This document shows positions 5,668 through 16,918 of a stretch of DNA of 16,936 nucleotides, piece by piece. Origin of the DNA: Myxococcales bacterium (GTDB lineage Bacteria > Myxococcota > Myxococcia > Myxococcales > Myxococcaceae). The DNA is taken from the NCBI GenBank assembly GCA_003153055.1, contig PMBV01000379.1, positions 1 to 16,936 on the forward strand, in the 5' to 3' direction. Each line of letters begins with the position of its first letter. Position 1 is the stretch's first letter. A program made the position numbers and the translations under genes. The notes under the pieces are model-generated. The model saw nothing but the letters and a program-made list of their open reading frames with translations, searched no databases and was not told where the DNA came from.

Positions 5668-7989
5668 CTACAGGCACGTCTTCGCCGCGGCCCCCTGGCA
5701 GGTGAGGCCCGGTCGGCAGTCATCGCTCGTCACGCAGCCGACTCCCGCTGGGCAATCGCTCCCCGCACCGCCGCTCATGCCCGTGACGTGAAAGCCGGGG
5801 TCCGTCACCGTGGAGACGACGGGCTGATTTCCGTAGCCACCGATGGCAGTGTTGACCAGCGACACCACCCCCGGAACACCGCTGAGCGTCGCGGTGATTC
5901 CGAGGTTCGCGCCGACGCTGGCCACCGCGGCGACGATGTCCTGCGCGACCTGCGTGGCGTCACCCACTCCTCCATCGGTGGGCGCCGACACGTTGATGCC
6001 GACCCGGCCCAACGACACCGAGCCATTGGAGTCGAACTCGAACGTCACGGTGGGGTGAACGCCGTCGTTCAACGCGAAGTACTGGGCGTCGAGCAGCGCG
6101 GCCCGAGCGACGGCGGTGAGGGAGCCCGAGGCCGCGGCCCGAGGCTGGGCCACCCCGCAGTTCGCGCTGCACGTGCCACAGCTCGCCGAGTTGCCATCGT
6201 CGCAGGCTTCACCGGTCTGCTGAACGCCGTCGCCGCAGGAGGGGCCTGTCCTCGCCACGGTGGTGCAGGTGCTCGAGCACACGGTACAGGTCGTCACGCC
6301 ATACGAACAGGCCGCCTCGGTGACCGTGTTTCCGTCGTCGCACTGCTCCACGCCCGCCCGCACGTAGCCGTCACCGCAGGTGGCGAGCAGGCACGTCGTC
6401 AGGCAGGCGTCGGTGTTCGATCCGTTTCCGTCATCGCAGGCCTCTCCTCTGGCGACGTTGACGAAGCCGTCGCCACAGAAGGCCTGGGTGCAGTCGCGGT
6501 CGCAGCTGACCGACTCTCCACCCAAGACGCCGCCGTCACCCCCCAGCACGTCGCACTGCTCGCCCCGGCTGGAGTTGACGATGCCATCGCCGCAGCGGGC
6601 GGTGGTGCAGTTCGCGTTGCACCCGGCGGTCTCTCCCCTGGTGTCGCACTGCTCGACCCCCGCGCGCACGAAGCCGTCGCCACAGACGGCGACTCGACAC
6701 AACGCACACCCGTCGGTGGTCGACGTGTTGGCGTCGTCGCACTGCTCACCCGGATCGAGCACGCCGTTGCCGCACAGGCCCGTCGACAGACACCCGGGCT
6801 CGCACCCATCACCGCTCGTCTTGTTGCCGTCGTCGCACAGCTCGCCCGGGTCGACGACGCCGTTGCCGCAGACCTCGAGCTGGCAGCGGGGGCTACAGCC
6901 GTCGCCCGCGGTCAGGTTCCCATCATCGCATTGCTCCACCGGCCCACCGTCGATCTTCCCCAGTCGGTCGAGCACCCGGTTGCCGCACGCCTCGTTCGAG
7001 CGGCAGTCAGCCGAGCAGCCGTCGCCGCCCACGAGGTTGCCGTCGTCACAGACCTCGCCGACCGCGCGGTCGATGATGTGGTTGCCGCAGATCTCGGTCG
7101 ATCGGCAGTCGGCGGAGCAGCCGTCGCCCCCCACCGTGTTGCCGTCGTCACAGCGCTCTCCTGCCACCCGGTCGGCGATGCCGTTGCCGCAGACCTCTTT
7201 CGATCGGCAATCGGCGGAGCAGCCGTCGCCATCCTTTCGGTTCCCGTCGTCGCACACCTCTCCGGCGGCGAGATCGACGATGTGGTTGCCGCAGGTCTCG
7301 TTCGAGCGGCAGTGCGCCGAGCAGCCGTCACCGTCGACGTTGTTGCCGTCGTCGCAAACTTCGCCCAGCTGGCGATCGACCACCAGGTTCCCACAGAGCT
7401 CGCTCTGGCAGGTGGGGGAGCACCCGTCGCCGGCGTCGGTGTTGCCGTCGTCGCACATCTCGCCACGAAGGGTGTCTACGTAGCTGTTGCCGCAGGTCTC
7501 GTTCGACAGGCAGTCGGCCGAGCAGCCGTCGCCTCCATCGCGGTTGCCGTCGTCGCACACCTCGTTCCTCGGGTCGCCCTCGCCGAAGTCGTGGTCGATG
7601 ATGCGGTTGCCGCACGTCTCGTCGGAGTGACAGTCGGCCGAGCACCCATCACCTCCCCGAGTGTTGCCGTCGTCGCACACCTCGTTCCTCGGGTCGCCCT
7701 CGCCGAACGACGTGTCCACCACCGAGTTGCCGCAGGTCTCGTTCGAGAGACAGTCGGCCGAGCACCCGTCGCCGCCTCTCAGGTTCCCGTCGTCGCACTG
7801 CTCCTTCGGGTCGACGACACCGTTGCCGCAGAGGTCCTGCCGGCAGCCGGTGCCGTCGCTGGTGCACTCGGTTCCCGGGGGGCAGAGGATGCCCGAGGAG
7901 CAGGTCGTGCTCGAGGGCGCCACGCAGGCGGCCAGCGCCACGCCGAGCCCCGCGCCCAGGAGGAGCGCGCTGAGGTGTGCGTGGCTCAC
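5668..7989 (-). CDS. Lipoprotein with about 16 myxobacterial cysteine-rich (CDDGN/GDGC) repeats
   Basis: 773 residues from GTG 7989, which overlaps the stop of the preceding gene by 4 nt (GTGA). The N-terminus LLLGAGLGVALAAC is a lipoprotein signal with lipobox L19-A-A-C22, though no Lys/Arg precedes it. From about residue 45 to 615 I count sixteen units of the form CGN.VVD...GE.CDDGN...GDGCSADC, the disulfide-type repeat well known from myxobacterial surface proteins. The first ten are regular; units 11-16 are more divergent (for example CGDGFVRAGVEQCDTRGETA). The C-terminal part is a separate domain (YFALNDGVHPTVTFEFDSNG, then GLNLGITATLSGVPG-like sequence) and a final Cys-rich segment (CPAGVGCVTSDDCRPGLTC). 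Expected location is the outer membrane or cell surface. Units 2 and 3 are near-identical in DNA. The ligand is unknown. Confidence 0.9.
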   Translation of the reverse strand: MSHAHLSALLLGAGLGVALAACVAPSSTTCSSGILCPPGTECTSDGTGCRQDLCGNGVVDPKEQCDDGNLRGGDGCSADCLSNETCGNSVVDTSFGEGDPRNEVCDDGNTRGGDGCSADCHSDETCGNRIIDHDFGEGDPRNEVCDDGNRDGGDGCSADCLSNETCGNSYVDTLRGEMCDDGNTDAGDGCSPTCQSELCGNLVVDRQLGEVCDDGNNVDGDGCSAHCRSNETCGNHIVDLAAGEVCDDGNRKDGDGCSADCRSKEVCGNGIADRVAGERCDDGNTVGGDGCSADCRSTEICGNHIIDRAVGEVCDDGNLVGGDGCSADCRSNEACGNRVLDRLGKIDGGPVEQCDDGNLTAGDGCSPRCQLEVCGNGVVDPGELCDDGNKTSGDGCEPGCLSTGLCGNGVLDPGEQCDDANTSTTDGCALCRVAVCGDGFVRAGVEQCDTRGETAGCNANCTTARCGDGIVNSSRGEQCDVLGGDGGVLGGESVSCDRDCTQAFCGDGFVNVARGEACDDGNGSNTDACLTTCLLATCGDGYVRAGVEQCDDGNTVTEAACSYGVTTCTVCSSTCTTVARTGPSCGDGVQQTGEACDDGNSASCGTCSANCGVAQPRAAASGSLTAVARAALLDAQYFALNDGVHPTVTFEFDSNGSVSLGRVGINVSAPTDGGVGDATQVAQDIVAAVASVGANLGITATLSGVPGVVSLVNTAIGGYGNQPVVSTVTDPGFHVTGMSGGAGSDCPAGVGCVTSDDCRPGLTCQGAAAKTCL
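7541..7708. repeat. 120-bp tandem duplication inside the lipoprotein gene
   Basis: A 29-nt segment beginning ACCTCGTTCCTCGGGTCGCC at 7559 recurs identically at 7679, exactly 120 bp (40 codons) away, and the bases just before it are also almost identical (GTTGCCGTCGTCGCACAC at 7543 and 7663). This corresponds to repeat units 2 and 3 of the protein, both with the longer GEGDPRNEVCDDGN insert, and points to recent unit duplication. Confidence 0.8.
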
Positions 7990-8960
7990 GGCAGCACCAC
8001 CTGAACCAAGGCGCCGGGCCAGGGGAAGAGGGTGGGGGCGACGGACACCTTCACCTCGAGTTTTCGAAGGAAGGGGAGCGGTCGATTCAGGTAGGCGAGG
8101 ACGGCTCCCGTCACCAGCGCAGCGCCGCCGACCGCCCAGGCGCCCACCGAGAGGGCTTGGAGCACATCGCCGCTCAACTTGAGCCCGGTGATCTCGGGGC
8201 GGGGTGCGCACCCCATGCTCACCGAGGTGCTGCATGCCCGCACGCTCGTGTCGTACTGCGCGTAGACGCTCCGGGCGGCGAAGTGCAGGCCAACGCCGCC
8301 GCCGACCAGCGCCACCCCTCCAGCCATGAGGCTCCACTCGACGGCCGGCGCCCACCGGCGGCGGTATTCGGTGAGCTCCTCGGTGCGGAACAGGCTGAGC
8401 TCGATCTCCTTCGCTTCGCCCCCGACGAAGGTCTCGGCGCGCTCGACAGGGACGTAGCCGTCATGGGTCCCGACGAGCGCGTGGGCGCCCGCGCGGACCA
8501 TGCCCTCCCACCGACCGGGGCCCACGAAGAGCTGGTGCCCGTCGAGGCGAACGACGGCGTCCTGGAGCGCGCACAACACCGAGAGCCGGGTGAGCTGCTT
8601 CTCGACCAGGCTCTTGTACCGCAGCGCCTGCTCCAGCTTGTCCTGATCCATCGGGGCCGCGCCGTACCTGGTCGCTTGCACCAGATGCTCGTGGGCCTCC
8701 ACCGGCTGATCCAAGTTGAGCAACGCCAGGCCGAGGTTGTAGTGAATCGCTGGGTGATCCCACACCGCGAGGGCGGCGAGGTACTCTTCCTTCGCCGCCG
8801 CGTAATGGGCGTCACGCAGCTTTCCGTTGGCCTCGCGAAACATCTCGAGCGCCTTGGCTTGCTGCTCCTTGGGCACGCCCACGGCCCAGGGGCGCTCGAC
8901 CTCGGCCGAGCGTGTGGGCGTGGCTGCTGCCAGCGCCATGGCGATCACCAGGCTTCGCAT
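7986..8960 (-). CDS. TPR-PEGA-like membrane/exported protein
   Basis: 324 residues from ATG 8960, where GAGAGGG lies 6 nt upstream. An in-frame ATG at 8975 overlaps the previous stop as ATGA and would add five residues. The N-terminus RSLVIAMALAAATPTRSAE is a probable signal sequence. Residues about 32-125 form TPR-like helices (EANGKLRDAHYAAAKEEYLA, then HYNLGLALLNLDQPVEAHEH). Residues about 135-192 resemble a PEGA domain (VVRLDGHQLFVGPGRWEGMV, then GAHALVGTHDGY). Two hydrophobic segments follow (about 210-228 and 268-292). TPR-PEGA proteins beside Ser/Thr kinases are common in myxobacteria, but their roles are mostly undefined. Overlaps with both neighbours suggest it is made together with the kinase-NTPase and the cysteine-rich lipoprotein, perhaps as a linking subunit. 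Confidence 0.8.
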   Translation of the reverse strand: MRSLVIAMALAAATPTRSAEVERPWAVGVPKEQQAKALEMFREANGKLRDAHYAAAKEEYLAALAVWDHPAIHYNLGLALLNLDQPVEAHEHLVQATRYGAAPMDQDKLEQALRYKSLVEKQLTRLSVLCALQDAVVRLDGHQLFVGPGRWEGMVRAGAHALVGTHDGYVPVERAETFVGGEAKEIELSLFRTEELTEYRRRWAPAVEWSLMAGGVALVGGGVGLHFAARSVYAQYDTSVRACSTSVSMGCAPRPEITGLKLSGDVLQALSVGAWAVGGAALVTGAVLAYLNRPLPFLRKLEVKVSVAPTLFPWPGALVQVVLP

Positions 8961-8971
8961 CTCCAACCCTC

Positions 8972-11734
<2,763 letters not shown>

Positions 11735-11791
11735 GACGCACCTACTTGCACCGGTTCAATCAACTCTGATGCCAGCGCGACTCTAGCAGGG

Positions 11792-12664
11792 TCAGCTCGC
11801 CCGGGGAGAGGGGCGGACGCGACTGAGGCGGGCGGTGCGCACCAGGTACACCTGGCTCTCCTCGTCGAGGGGGCCCTGGGCGAGAACCGCGTCGAGCTTT
11901 GCCAGGTCTCCCGGCCCGAGGTACGAGAGGAGCAGGCCCTGTACGCCACGCTGCGACAGGGCGAAGCGGTAGTGATCGAGCGGCGAAGGGCGCCAGTTGA
12001 GTGGGTCGACGCCCAGCTCGTCGAGGCGCTCGGGGGGCTGGAAACCGCCCAGCGCATCGAAGCCGAAGGCCACCGACCCCTTCGTCTTCACGCGCACGCC
12101 CTGGAGCACCGCGTTGGCCGCGTCGTCGGTGGCGTTGAGCCGCAACAGCCCGAGGTCGATGAGATCGTTCTCGAGGAGGAAGGCGGCGGGGTTGGCCACG
12201 TGGAACGACGCGGCGATGGCCTGGCACCCATAGGCCGCCTCCTTGCGCATGGCCGTCAGGGCCGCCACCTTCGGCAGGGCGTCGGAGCCCGTCAGGCCAC
12301 CCAGGGCCAGGAGGTCGAGGCGGCCCAGGCCTGGAACGGCGTCGAGGATCTCACGGAAGGCACCGAAGGCATGCTCAGGCTGAGTGGCCCAGGAGACACC
12401 CACCACCACCAGGCGGTCGCGAAGGCCCCGTCGACGGAGCAGCTCGGCCAGCCCACGCCGGGTGTGCTCGAAGGCGGGCCAGTGCAGATCGGCCGACACG
12501 ACGAAGCAGTTGACCCCTGCGTCGAAGGCCTCGGCGATGGTGGCGCTGTGGGAGACCTCGCCGACCATCAGCGGGCTCACCTCGAGGGGGCCAATCTTCA
12601 CCCGATCTTTGGCGCGGGGAAGCGACGCCCTCTTCTTCGCGCTCGCCGACCGCGAGGAGCTCAT
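11792..12664 (-). CDS. Aldo/keto-reductase-like protein lacking catalytic residues
   Basis: 290 residues from ATG 12664; the ribosome-binding site is weak. The sequence KIGPLEVSPLMVGEVSH (23-39), then AFDAGVNCFVVSADLHWPAF (46-65), a segment RLDLLALGGLTG (about 115-126) and AYGCQAIAASFHVANP match the order of strands in the aldo/keto reductase barrel. Where active members have NFFDTA.xY, this protein has NCFVVSADL: the catalytic Asp is V55 and the Tyr position is L60. No VxTK-type lysine is seen after VVVGVSW (87-92). It may be a non-catalytic barrel or bind something other than NADPH substrates. It sits 22 nt after the PHA-system-like gene and 57 nt before the kinase-NTPase gene. Family assignment is moderate. 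Confidence 0.65.
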   Translation of the reverse strand: MSSSRSASAKKRASLPRAKDRVKIGPLEVSPLMVGEVSHSATIAEAFDAGVNCFVVSADLHWPAFEHTRRGLAELLRRRGLRDRLVVVGVSWATQPEHAFGAFREILDAVPGLGRLDLLALGGLTGSDALPKVAALTAMRKEAAYGCQAIAASFHVANPAAFLLENDLIDLGLLRLNATDDAANAVLQGVRVKTKGSVAFGFDALGGFQPPERLDELGVDPLNWRPSPLDHYRFALSQRGVQGLLLSYLGPGDLAKLDAVLAQGPLDEESQVYLVRTARLSRVRPSPRAS

Positions 12665-12686
12665 CGGTGGCCCATGAGACAGTGGC

Positions 12687-13007
12687 TCATTGCTCGCCCT
12701 TGAGGATGTCGTCGACCGAGCGCCCGGGGTCCAAGTACTCGCCGAACTTGCGGACGAGGTACTTCTGGGCCTGGCCTCGGAGCAGCATGCCTGGGTCGGT
12801 GGCCTCGCCAGCGATGCGGGTCGCCTCGACGGCCAAGCCGCCATCGATGGTCACGCCCATCGCCTTGCCGTTCATGGTGGCCGTGTGGCCCGACCAGGTC
12901 GACTGCACGCCGTACTTCTTGCCCCAGTAGGAGAGGAGCGCCTCGACGCGCTTCTTGGCCTCCTCGAGGGGCAGGCTGTTGGGAACTTCGAACTTGAGCT
13001 TCTTCAT
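12687..13007 (-). CDS. Polyhydroxyalkanoic acid system-like small protein
   Basis: 106 residues from ATG 13007, with AGAGGA about 7 nt upstream. The pattern LKFEVPNSLPLEEAKKRVEA, then KKYGVQSTWSGHTATMNGKA and MGVTIDGGLAVEATRI, ending with an amphipathic helix (LLRGQAQKYLVRKFGEYLDP), resembles the PHA_gran_rgn family of about 90-100 residues, first noted near polyhydroxyalkanoate granule genes. No PHA synthase or phasin gene is in the window, so a storage role is unproven. The family also occurs away from PHA loci. The short gaps (29 nt before, 22 nt after) place it in the same operon as the DacZ-like and reductase-like genes. Confidence 0.75.
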   Translation of the reverse strand: MKKLKFEVPNSLPLEEAKKRVEALLSYWGKKYGVQSTWSGHTATMNGKAMGVTIDGGLAVEATRIAGEATDPGMLLRGQAQKYLVRKFGEYLDPGRSVDDILKGEQ

Positions 13008-13036
13008 CGGAGAATCCTCTTCTATTTCGAAACCGT

Positions 13037-13918
13037 CTACGTACGCCTGGCGGTCTGGTGGAGCTCCAGGACGATGTTGCCTTCCTTGAAGAGCCGCACC
13101 GCTCCCGAGGTTTGGCTCACCACCAGAGCGATGCACCCGGTGCTGGCGGTGGTGCTCGCCGCCGCGGCATGGCGGGCGCCCAGGCCCAGGGGGATCTTCA
13201 CGTTGTCGTCGGAGGCGGCCAGGTACCGGCCCGCGGCCAAGACGACGCCGTCTTCGCGAATGATGAAGGCGCCGTCGAGCACCGAGAAGTTCTTGATGGC
13301 CTCGCGGATCTTCGGGTCGAGGACATTGCGCTCGACTTCGGAGAGGCCCTGGAACGGGTTGATGGTGAGCTGCCGGCTCTTCTCGAGCACCGCGTTGTGA
13401 TCGCCGATGCAGAGGATCGTGCCGATGGGGTGCCCCTCGAAGCCCTCTTGGCCGATCTGCAGCGCCAGTTGAATCAGCGCGTCGACGACCTGGGAGTTGA
13501 ACTGATCGCCGAGCTTCACACCCTCGATGGCCACGCGATCGTCGAGCGAGCCACCGATGCGCATCGTCATCATCGTGTCGATGCCTCGCCCGATGCGGCC
13601 GGTGAGGCACAACACCATGTCACCTTCTTTGAAGGCGCCTTGGGCCAGCGCCGAGAGCACGGCCATCTTCACCCGCTCGGTGCGCGAGTAGTCGTAGGCC
13701 GGAATGATGACGACCTTCTCCTTTCGCGCCGTCAGTTCGGAGGCCACCCCGTCGCTGGTCACCGCGTACACGAGCTTCTTGCGGCACTTGCGTCCCCTCA
13801 GATCATTGGGCGCGATGGGCACGTCCGAGATGAACAGCAGGTGCGCCACGTCGGACTGGCTGGCCAGGGTCAACGCGCTCTTGAGGAACTCCCGGTCCAT
13901 ACGGCTCGTTTCCGACAT
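13037..13918 (-). CDS. DacZ-like diadenylate cyclase-family protein (PK-like N-domain plus DAC/DisA_N domain)
   Basis: 293 residues from ATG 13918 (AGGA about 10 nt upstream). The N-terminal half (about 20-125: LLFISDVPIAPNDLRGRK, then SRTERVKMAVLSALAQGAFK and EGDMVLCLTGRIGRGIDT) resembles the pyruvate-kinase alpha/beta-like domain found in DacZ-type cyclases. The C-terminal half is a DAC domain: EGHPIGTILCIGD (161-173), NPFQGLSE, DGAFII (DGA at 215-217), VLAAGRYL, then LGLGARHAAAAS. Active DAC enzymes, which make c-di-AMP from two ATP, usually have DGA and RHR; here DGA is kept but the second motif is R249-H250-A251. Activity is therefore uncertain. It heads the eight-gene minus-strand run, diverging from dksA with 113 bp between them. 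Confidence 0.85.
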   Translation of the reverse strand: MSETSRMDREFLKSALTLASQSDVAHLLFISDVPIAPNDLRGRKCRKKLVYAVTSDGVASELTARKEKVVIIPAYDYSRTERVKMAVLSALAQGAFKEGDMVLCLTGRIGRGIDTMMTMRIGGSLDDRVAIEGVKLGDQFNSQVVDALIQLALQIGQEGFEGHPIGTILCIGDHNAVLEKSRQLTINPFQGLSEVERNVLDPKIREAIKNFSVLDGAFIIREDGVVLAAGRYLAASDDNVKIPLGLGARHAAAASTTASTGCIALVVSQTSGAVRLFKEGNIVLELHQTARRT

Positions 13919-13973
13919 AGGGTTGCTATCCTACGCAATGGGGCGTGATTTCAGAGGCTTGTTTCTTCACGCC

Positions 13974-14002
13974 TTGACAGGGGCCATTCCTGTCCCCATA
14001 GT
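13974..14002 (+). promoter_or_regulatory. Sigma-70-type promoter for the dksA-family gene
   Basis: A perfect -35 box TTGACA (13974-13979) and CATAGT (13997-14002, four of six matches) are 17 bp apart and lie 29 bp before the start codon. This is the same layout as the tRNA-Pro promoter in this window. Confidence 0.7.
13976..13994. promoter_or_regulatory. Inverted repeat overlapping the -35 box (candidate operator)
   Basis: GACAGG (13976-13981) and CCTGTC (13989-13994) form a perfect 6-bp inverted repeat with a 7-bp centre, covering the last four bases of the -35 box and most of the spacer. A dimeric regulator bound here would occlude the promoter. It also lies 58 bp from the divergent DacZ-like start and could affect both genes. 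Confidence 0.4.
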
Positions 14003-14031
14003 ATCGCCCCTTCCATTTCGGGATCCGAGCC

Positions 14032-14412
14032 ATGACCGAGCGGGGCAACCTGTCGCAGAAGGACCTCAAGCGATTCAAGAAGACGCTTGAGGACAGCCGT
14101 AAGGCGCTGCTGGATAGCGCAAGAAAGACGATGGAGGAGGAGTCGAACTTCGACACCGATGATCTCCCTGACGAGATCGACCAGGCGTCGAGCGAGTATG
14201 CCCAGTCGATGGCCTTCCGCTTGCGTGACCGCGAGAAGTTTCTCTTGAAAAAGATCGACCGTGCCCTGGCGCGGATCGAAGATGGGAGTTTCGGCGTCTG
14301 TGAGCGCTGCGAGGAGCCCATCAGCCTGAAGCGCCTGGAGGCGCGACCGGTGACGACTCTCTGCATTCGCTGCAAGGAAGAGCAGGAGAAGAAAGAGAAG
14401 AGCTACGGCTGA
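14032..14412 (+). CDS. dksA: DksA/TraR-family RNA polymerase-binding transcription factor
   Basis: 126 residues from ATG 14032. A long coiled coil (about 7-80) has the acidic tip motif DEIDQA (D47, D50, A52), equivalent to the D-x-x-D-x-A that DksA inserts into the RNA polymerase secondary channel. A C4 zinc finger follows with C90-x2-C93 and C111-x2-C114, then a short Lys/Glu-rich tail. In well-studied bacteria DksA works with (p)ppGpp to repress stable-RNA promoters and activate others during starvation. The length is somewhat shorter than E. coli DksA (151). It is transcribed alone, divergent from the DacZ-like operon, with a hairpin directly behind it. Confidence 0.93.
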   Translation: MTERGNLSQKDLKRFKKTLEDSRKALLDSARKTMEEESNFDTDDLPDEIDQASSEYAQSMAFRLRDREKFLLKKIDRALARIEDGSFGVCERCEEPISLKRLEARPVTTLCIRCKEEQEKKEKSYG

Positions 14413-14424
14413 AGTGCCCGGGCC

Positions 14425-14452
14425 AGCGCCTGCCTCGAAGGAGGCGGGCGCT
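14425..14452. terminator. Hairpin between convergent dksA and FHA genes
   Basis: AGCGCCTGCCTC (14425-14436) pairs with GAGGCGGGCGCT (14441-14452) over 12 bp with one G-T pair and a GAAG tetraloop, starting 12 nt after the dksA stop. There is no T-run on either side, which is common for high-GC terminators. It may serve both converging genes. A smaller stem AGTCT/AGACT lies at 14470-14483. Confidence 0.6.
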
Positions 14453-14494
14453 CCCGTGATTCGAGGGCGAGTCTCTGGAGACTTGTCTGAAAGG

Positions 14495-15139
14495 TCAGTT
14501 CATCTCGACCCGCACCAGCTGGCGGCCGATGAGGAACTGATCTCCATTCTCGACGAAGACCGGCGCGGCCAGGCGGAGGAAGGTGCCGTTCGACGAGCCG
14601 ACATCGCGGAGGATCACCCGATCGGGCGCGACGTGGAGCACGGCGTGGCGCCCCGAGACGAAGCCGTCGGTCGGGAAGGTGATGTCGCCATTTTCGCGGC
14701 CGAGCAGGTTGTCGCCCTCTTTGAGCGGAAAGGCGCCTCCGCTCACCCCGCCCTCGAGGAGCTGGACCAGGCGAAAGCGGTAGCCGGCGTCGGGTGAGCC
14801 CCAGGCGGTGGAGCCGTCTTCGGCCGCGGTGAGCGCCGGCACCGGCTCGACCACCAAGCGCTGACGACCGACGCGCACCTCGCCACCGGCGCCGACCTCG
14901 CGCTCGCTGCGCAGGCGGGTGAAGATGCCGTTGCCCCCGCCGACGTCTTCCACCGCCAAGCGGGTGCCCGAGAAGAACAACCGCATCTGGGTCTCGGCCA
15001 CGAAGGGGTCGTCGGGAATGGCCAGGTCACCGCTCCGACCACACAACAACTGCTCGCCGTGCATCGGAATGACCGACTCCGGCCCTCCGTCGGCGCGGAC
15101 GACGCGGATGGCAACTTTCGGGCGCATGGCACCGGGCAT
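14495..15139 (-). CDS. Tandem FHA-domain protein
   Basis: 214 residues from ATG 15139; a second ATG at 15127 is possible and no clear ribosome-binding site marks either. Two forkhead-associated domains are visible. The C-terminal one (about 122-210) has LLGRENGD (G147-R148), VSGRH (S162, H165) and VGSSNGTF (N184-G185), the residues that bind phosphothreonine. The N-terminal one (about 9-98) keeps LCGRSGD (G34-R35) and GGGNGIF (N70-G71), but the S-x-x-H positions are A48 and Q51, so it probably cannot bind phosphothreonine normally. FHA proteins read Ser/Thr kinase phosphorylation, and the divergent kinase 90 bp away is the obvious partner. The protein is cytoplasmic, with no signal or membrane helix. 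Confidence 0.9.
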   Translation of the reverse strand: MPGAMRPKVAIRVVRADGGPESVIPMHGEQLLCGRSGDLAIPDDPFVAETQMRLFFSGTRLAVEDVGGGNGIFTRLRSEREVGAGGEVRVGRQRLVVEPVPALTAAEDGSTAWGSPDAGYRFRLVQLLEGGVSGGAFPLKEGDNLLGRENGDITFPTDGFVSGRHAVLHVAPDRVILRDVGSSNGTFLRLAAPVFVENGDQFLIGRQLVRVEMN

Positions 15140-15174
15140 GCGGCTGATCTACCACGGATTCGCCGCCTGTCTTC

Positions 15175-15224
15175 AGGAGCAAGACATGGGTGGCGCCAGC
15201 GGCGTCGACGTGGGAAATTCGTAA
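15175..15224 (+). other. Twelve-codon upstream ORF with strong ribosome-binding site
   Basis: AGGAG (15175-15179) lies 6 nt before ATG 15186, which opens a 12-codon frame (MGGASGVDVGNS) ending in TAA at 15222-15224, just 5 nt before the kinase GTG start. It is the best ribosome-binding site in the region, but belongs to the wrong frame for the kinase. It could be a translated leader that couples kinase synthesis, or the old kinase start cut off by a frameshift. Confidence 0.4.
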
Positions 15225-15229
15225 CGCCC

Positions 15230-16783
<1,554 letters not shown>

Positions 16784-16803
16784 CGGCTAGGTGACTGGTG
16801 TGA

Positions 16804-16918
16804 AACGCCGACCGAGCCCGAACGCAGAGACGCGAGCCGCGCGAGGAAGAGGCCCGCAGGAATACTTGTCGGTATTTCAAGGGCCTCTGACGATGCCCGG
16901 CGAAGCGGATCGGCGTTC
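16804..16918. repeat. Structured nested inverted-repeat element
   Basis: Three nested pairings lie between the kinase stop and the window end: AACGCCGA (16804-16811) with TCGGCGTT (16911-16918); AGAGGCCC (16848-16855) with GGGCCTCT (16881-16888); AATAC (16861-16865) with GTATT (16872-16876) at the tip. There is no T-run after the inner stem. The central hairpin may act as a terminator for the kinase gene. The overall form, about 115 bp with pairing ends, also fits a dispersed REP-like element or a small structured RNA. No second copy occurs in this window. Confidence 0.45.

Noticed and set aside
6150..7830. Possible CRISPR or satellite array
   Set aside because: The periodic units are in frame, protein-coding and diverged, encoding cysteine-rich repeats; the intervals are not unique spacers.
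5788..8004. Plus-strand ORF (738 aa) with repetitive VAVVAHL-type sequence
   Set aside because: The repeats simply mirror the cysteine-rich units of the minus-strand lipoprotein in antisense.
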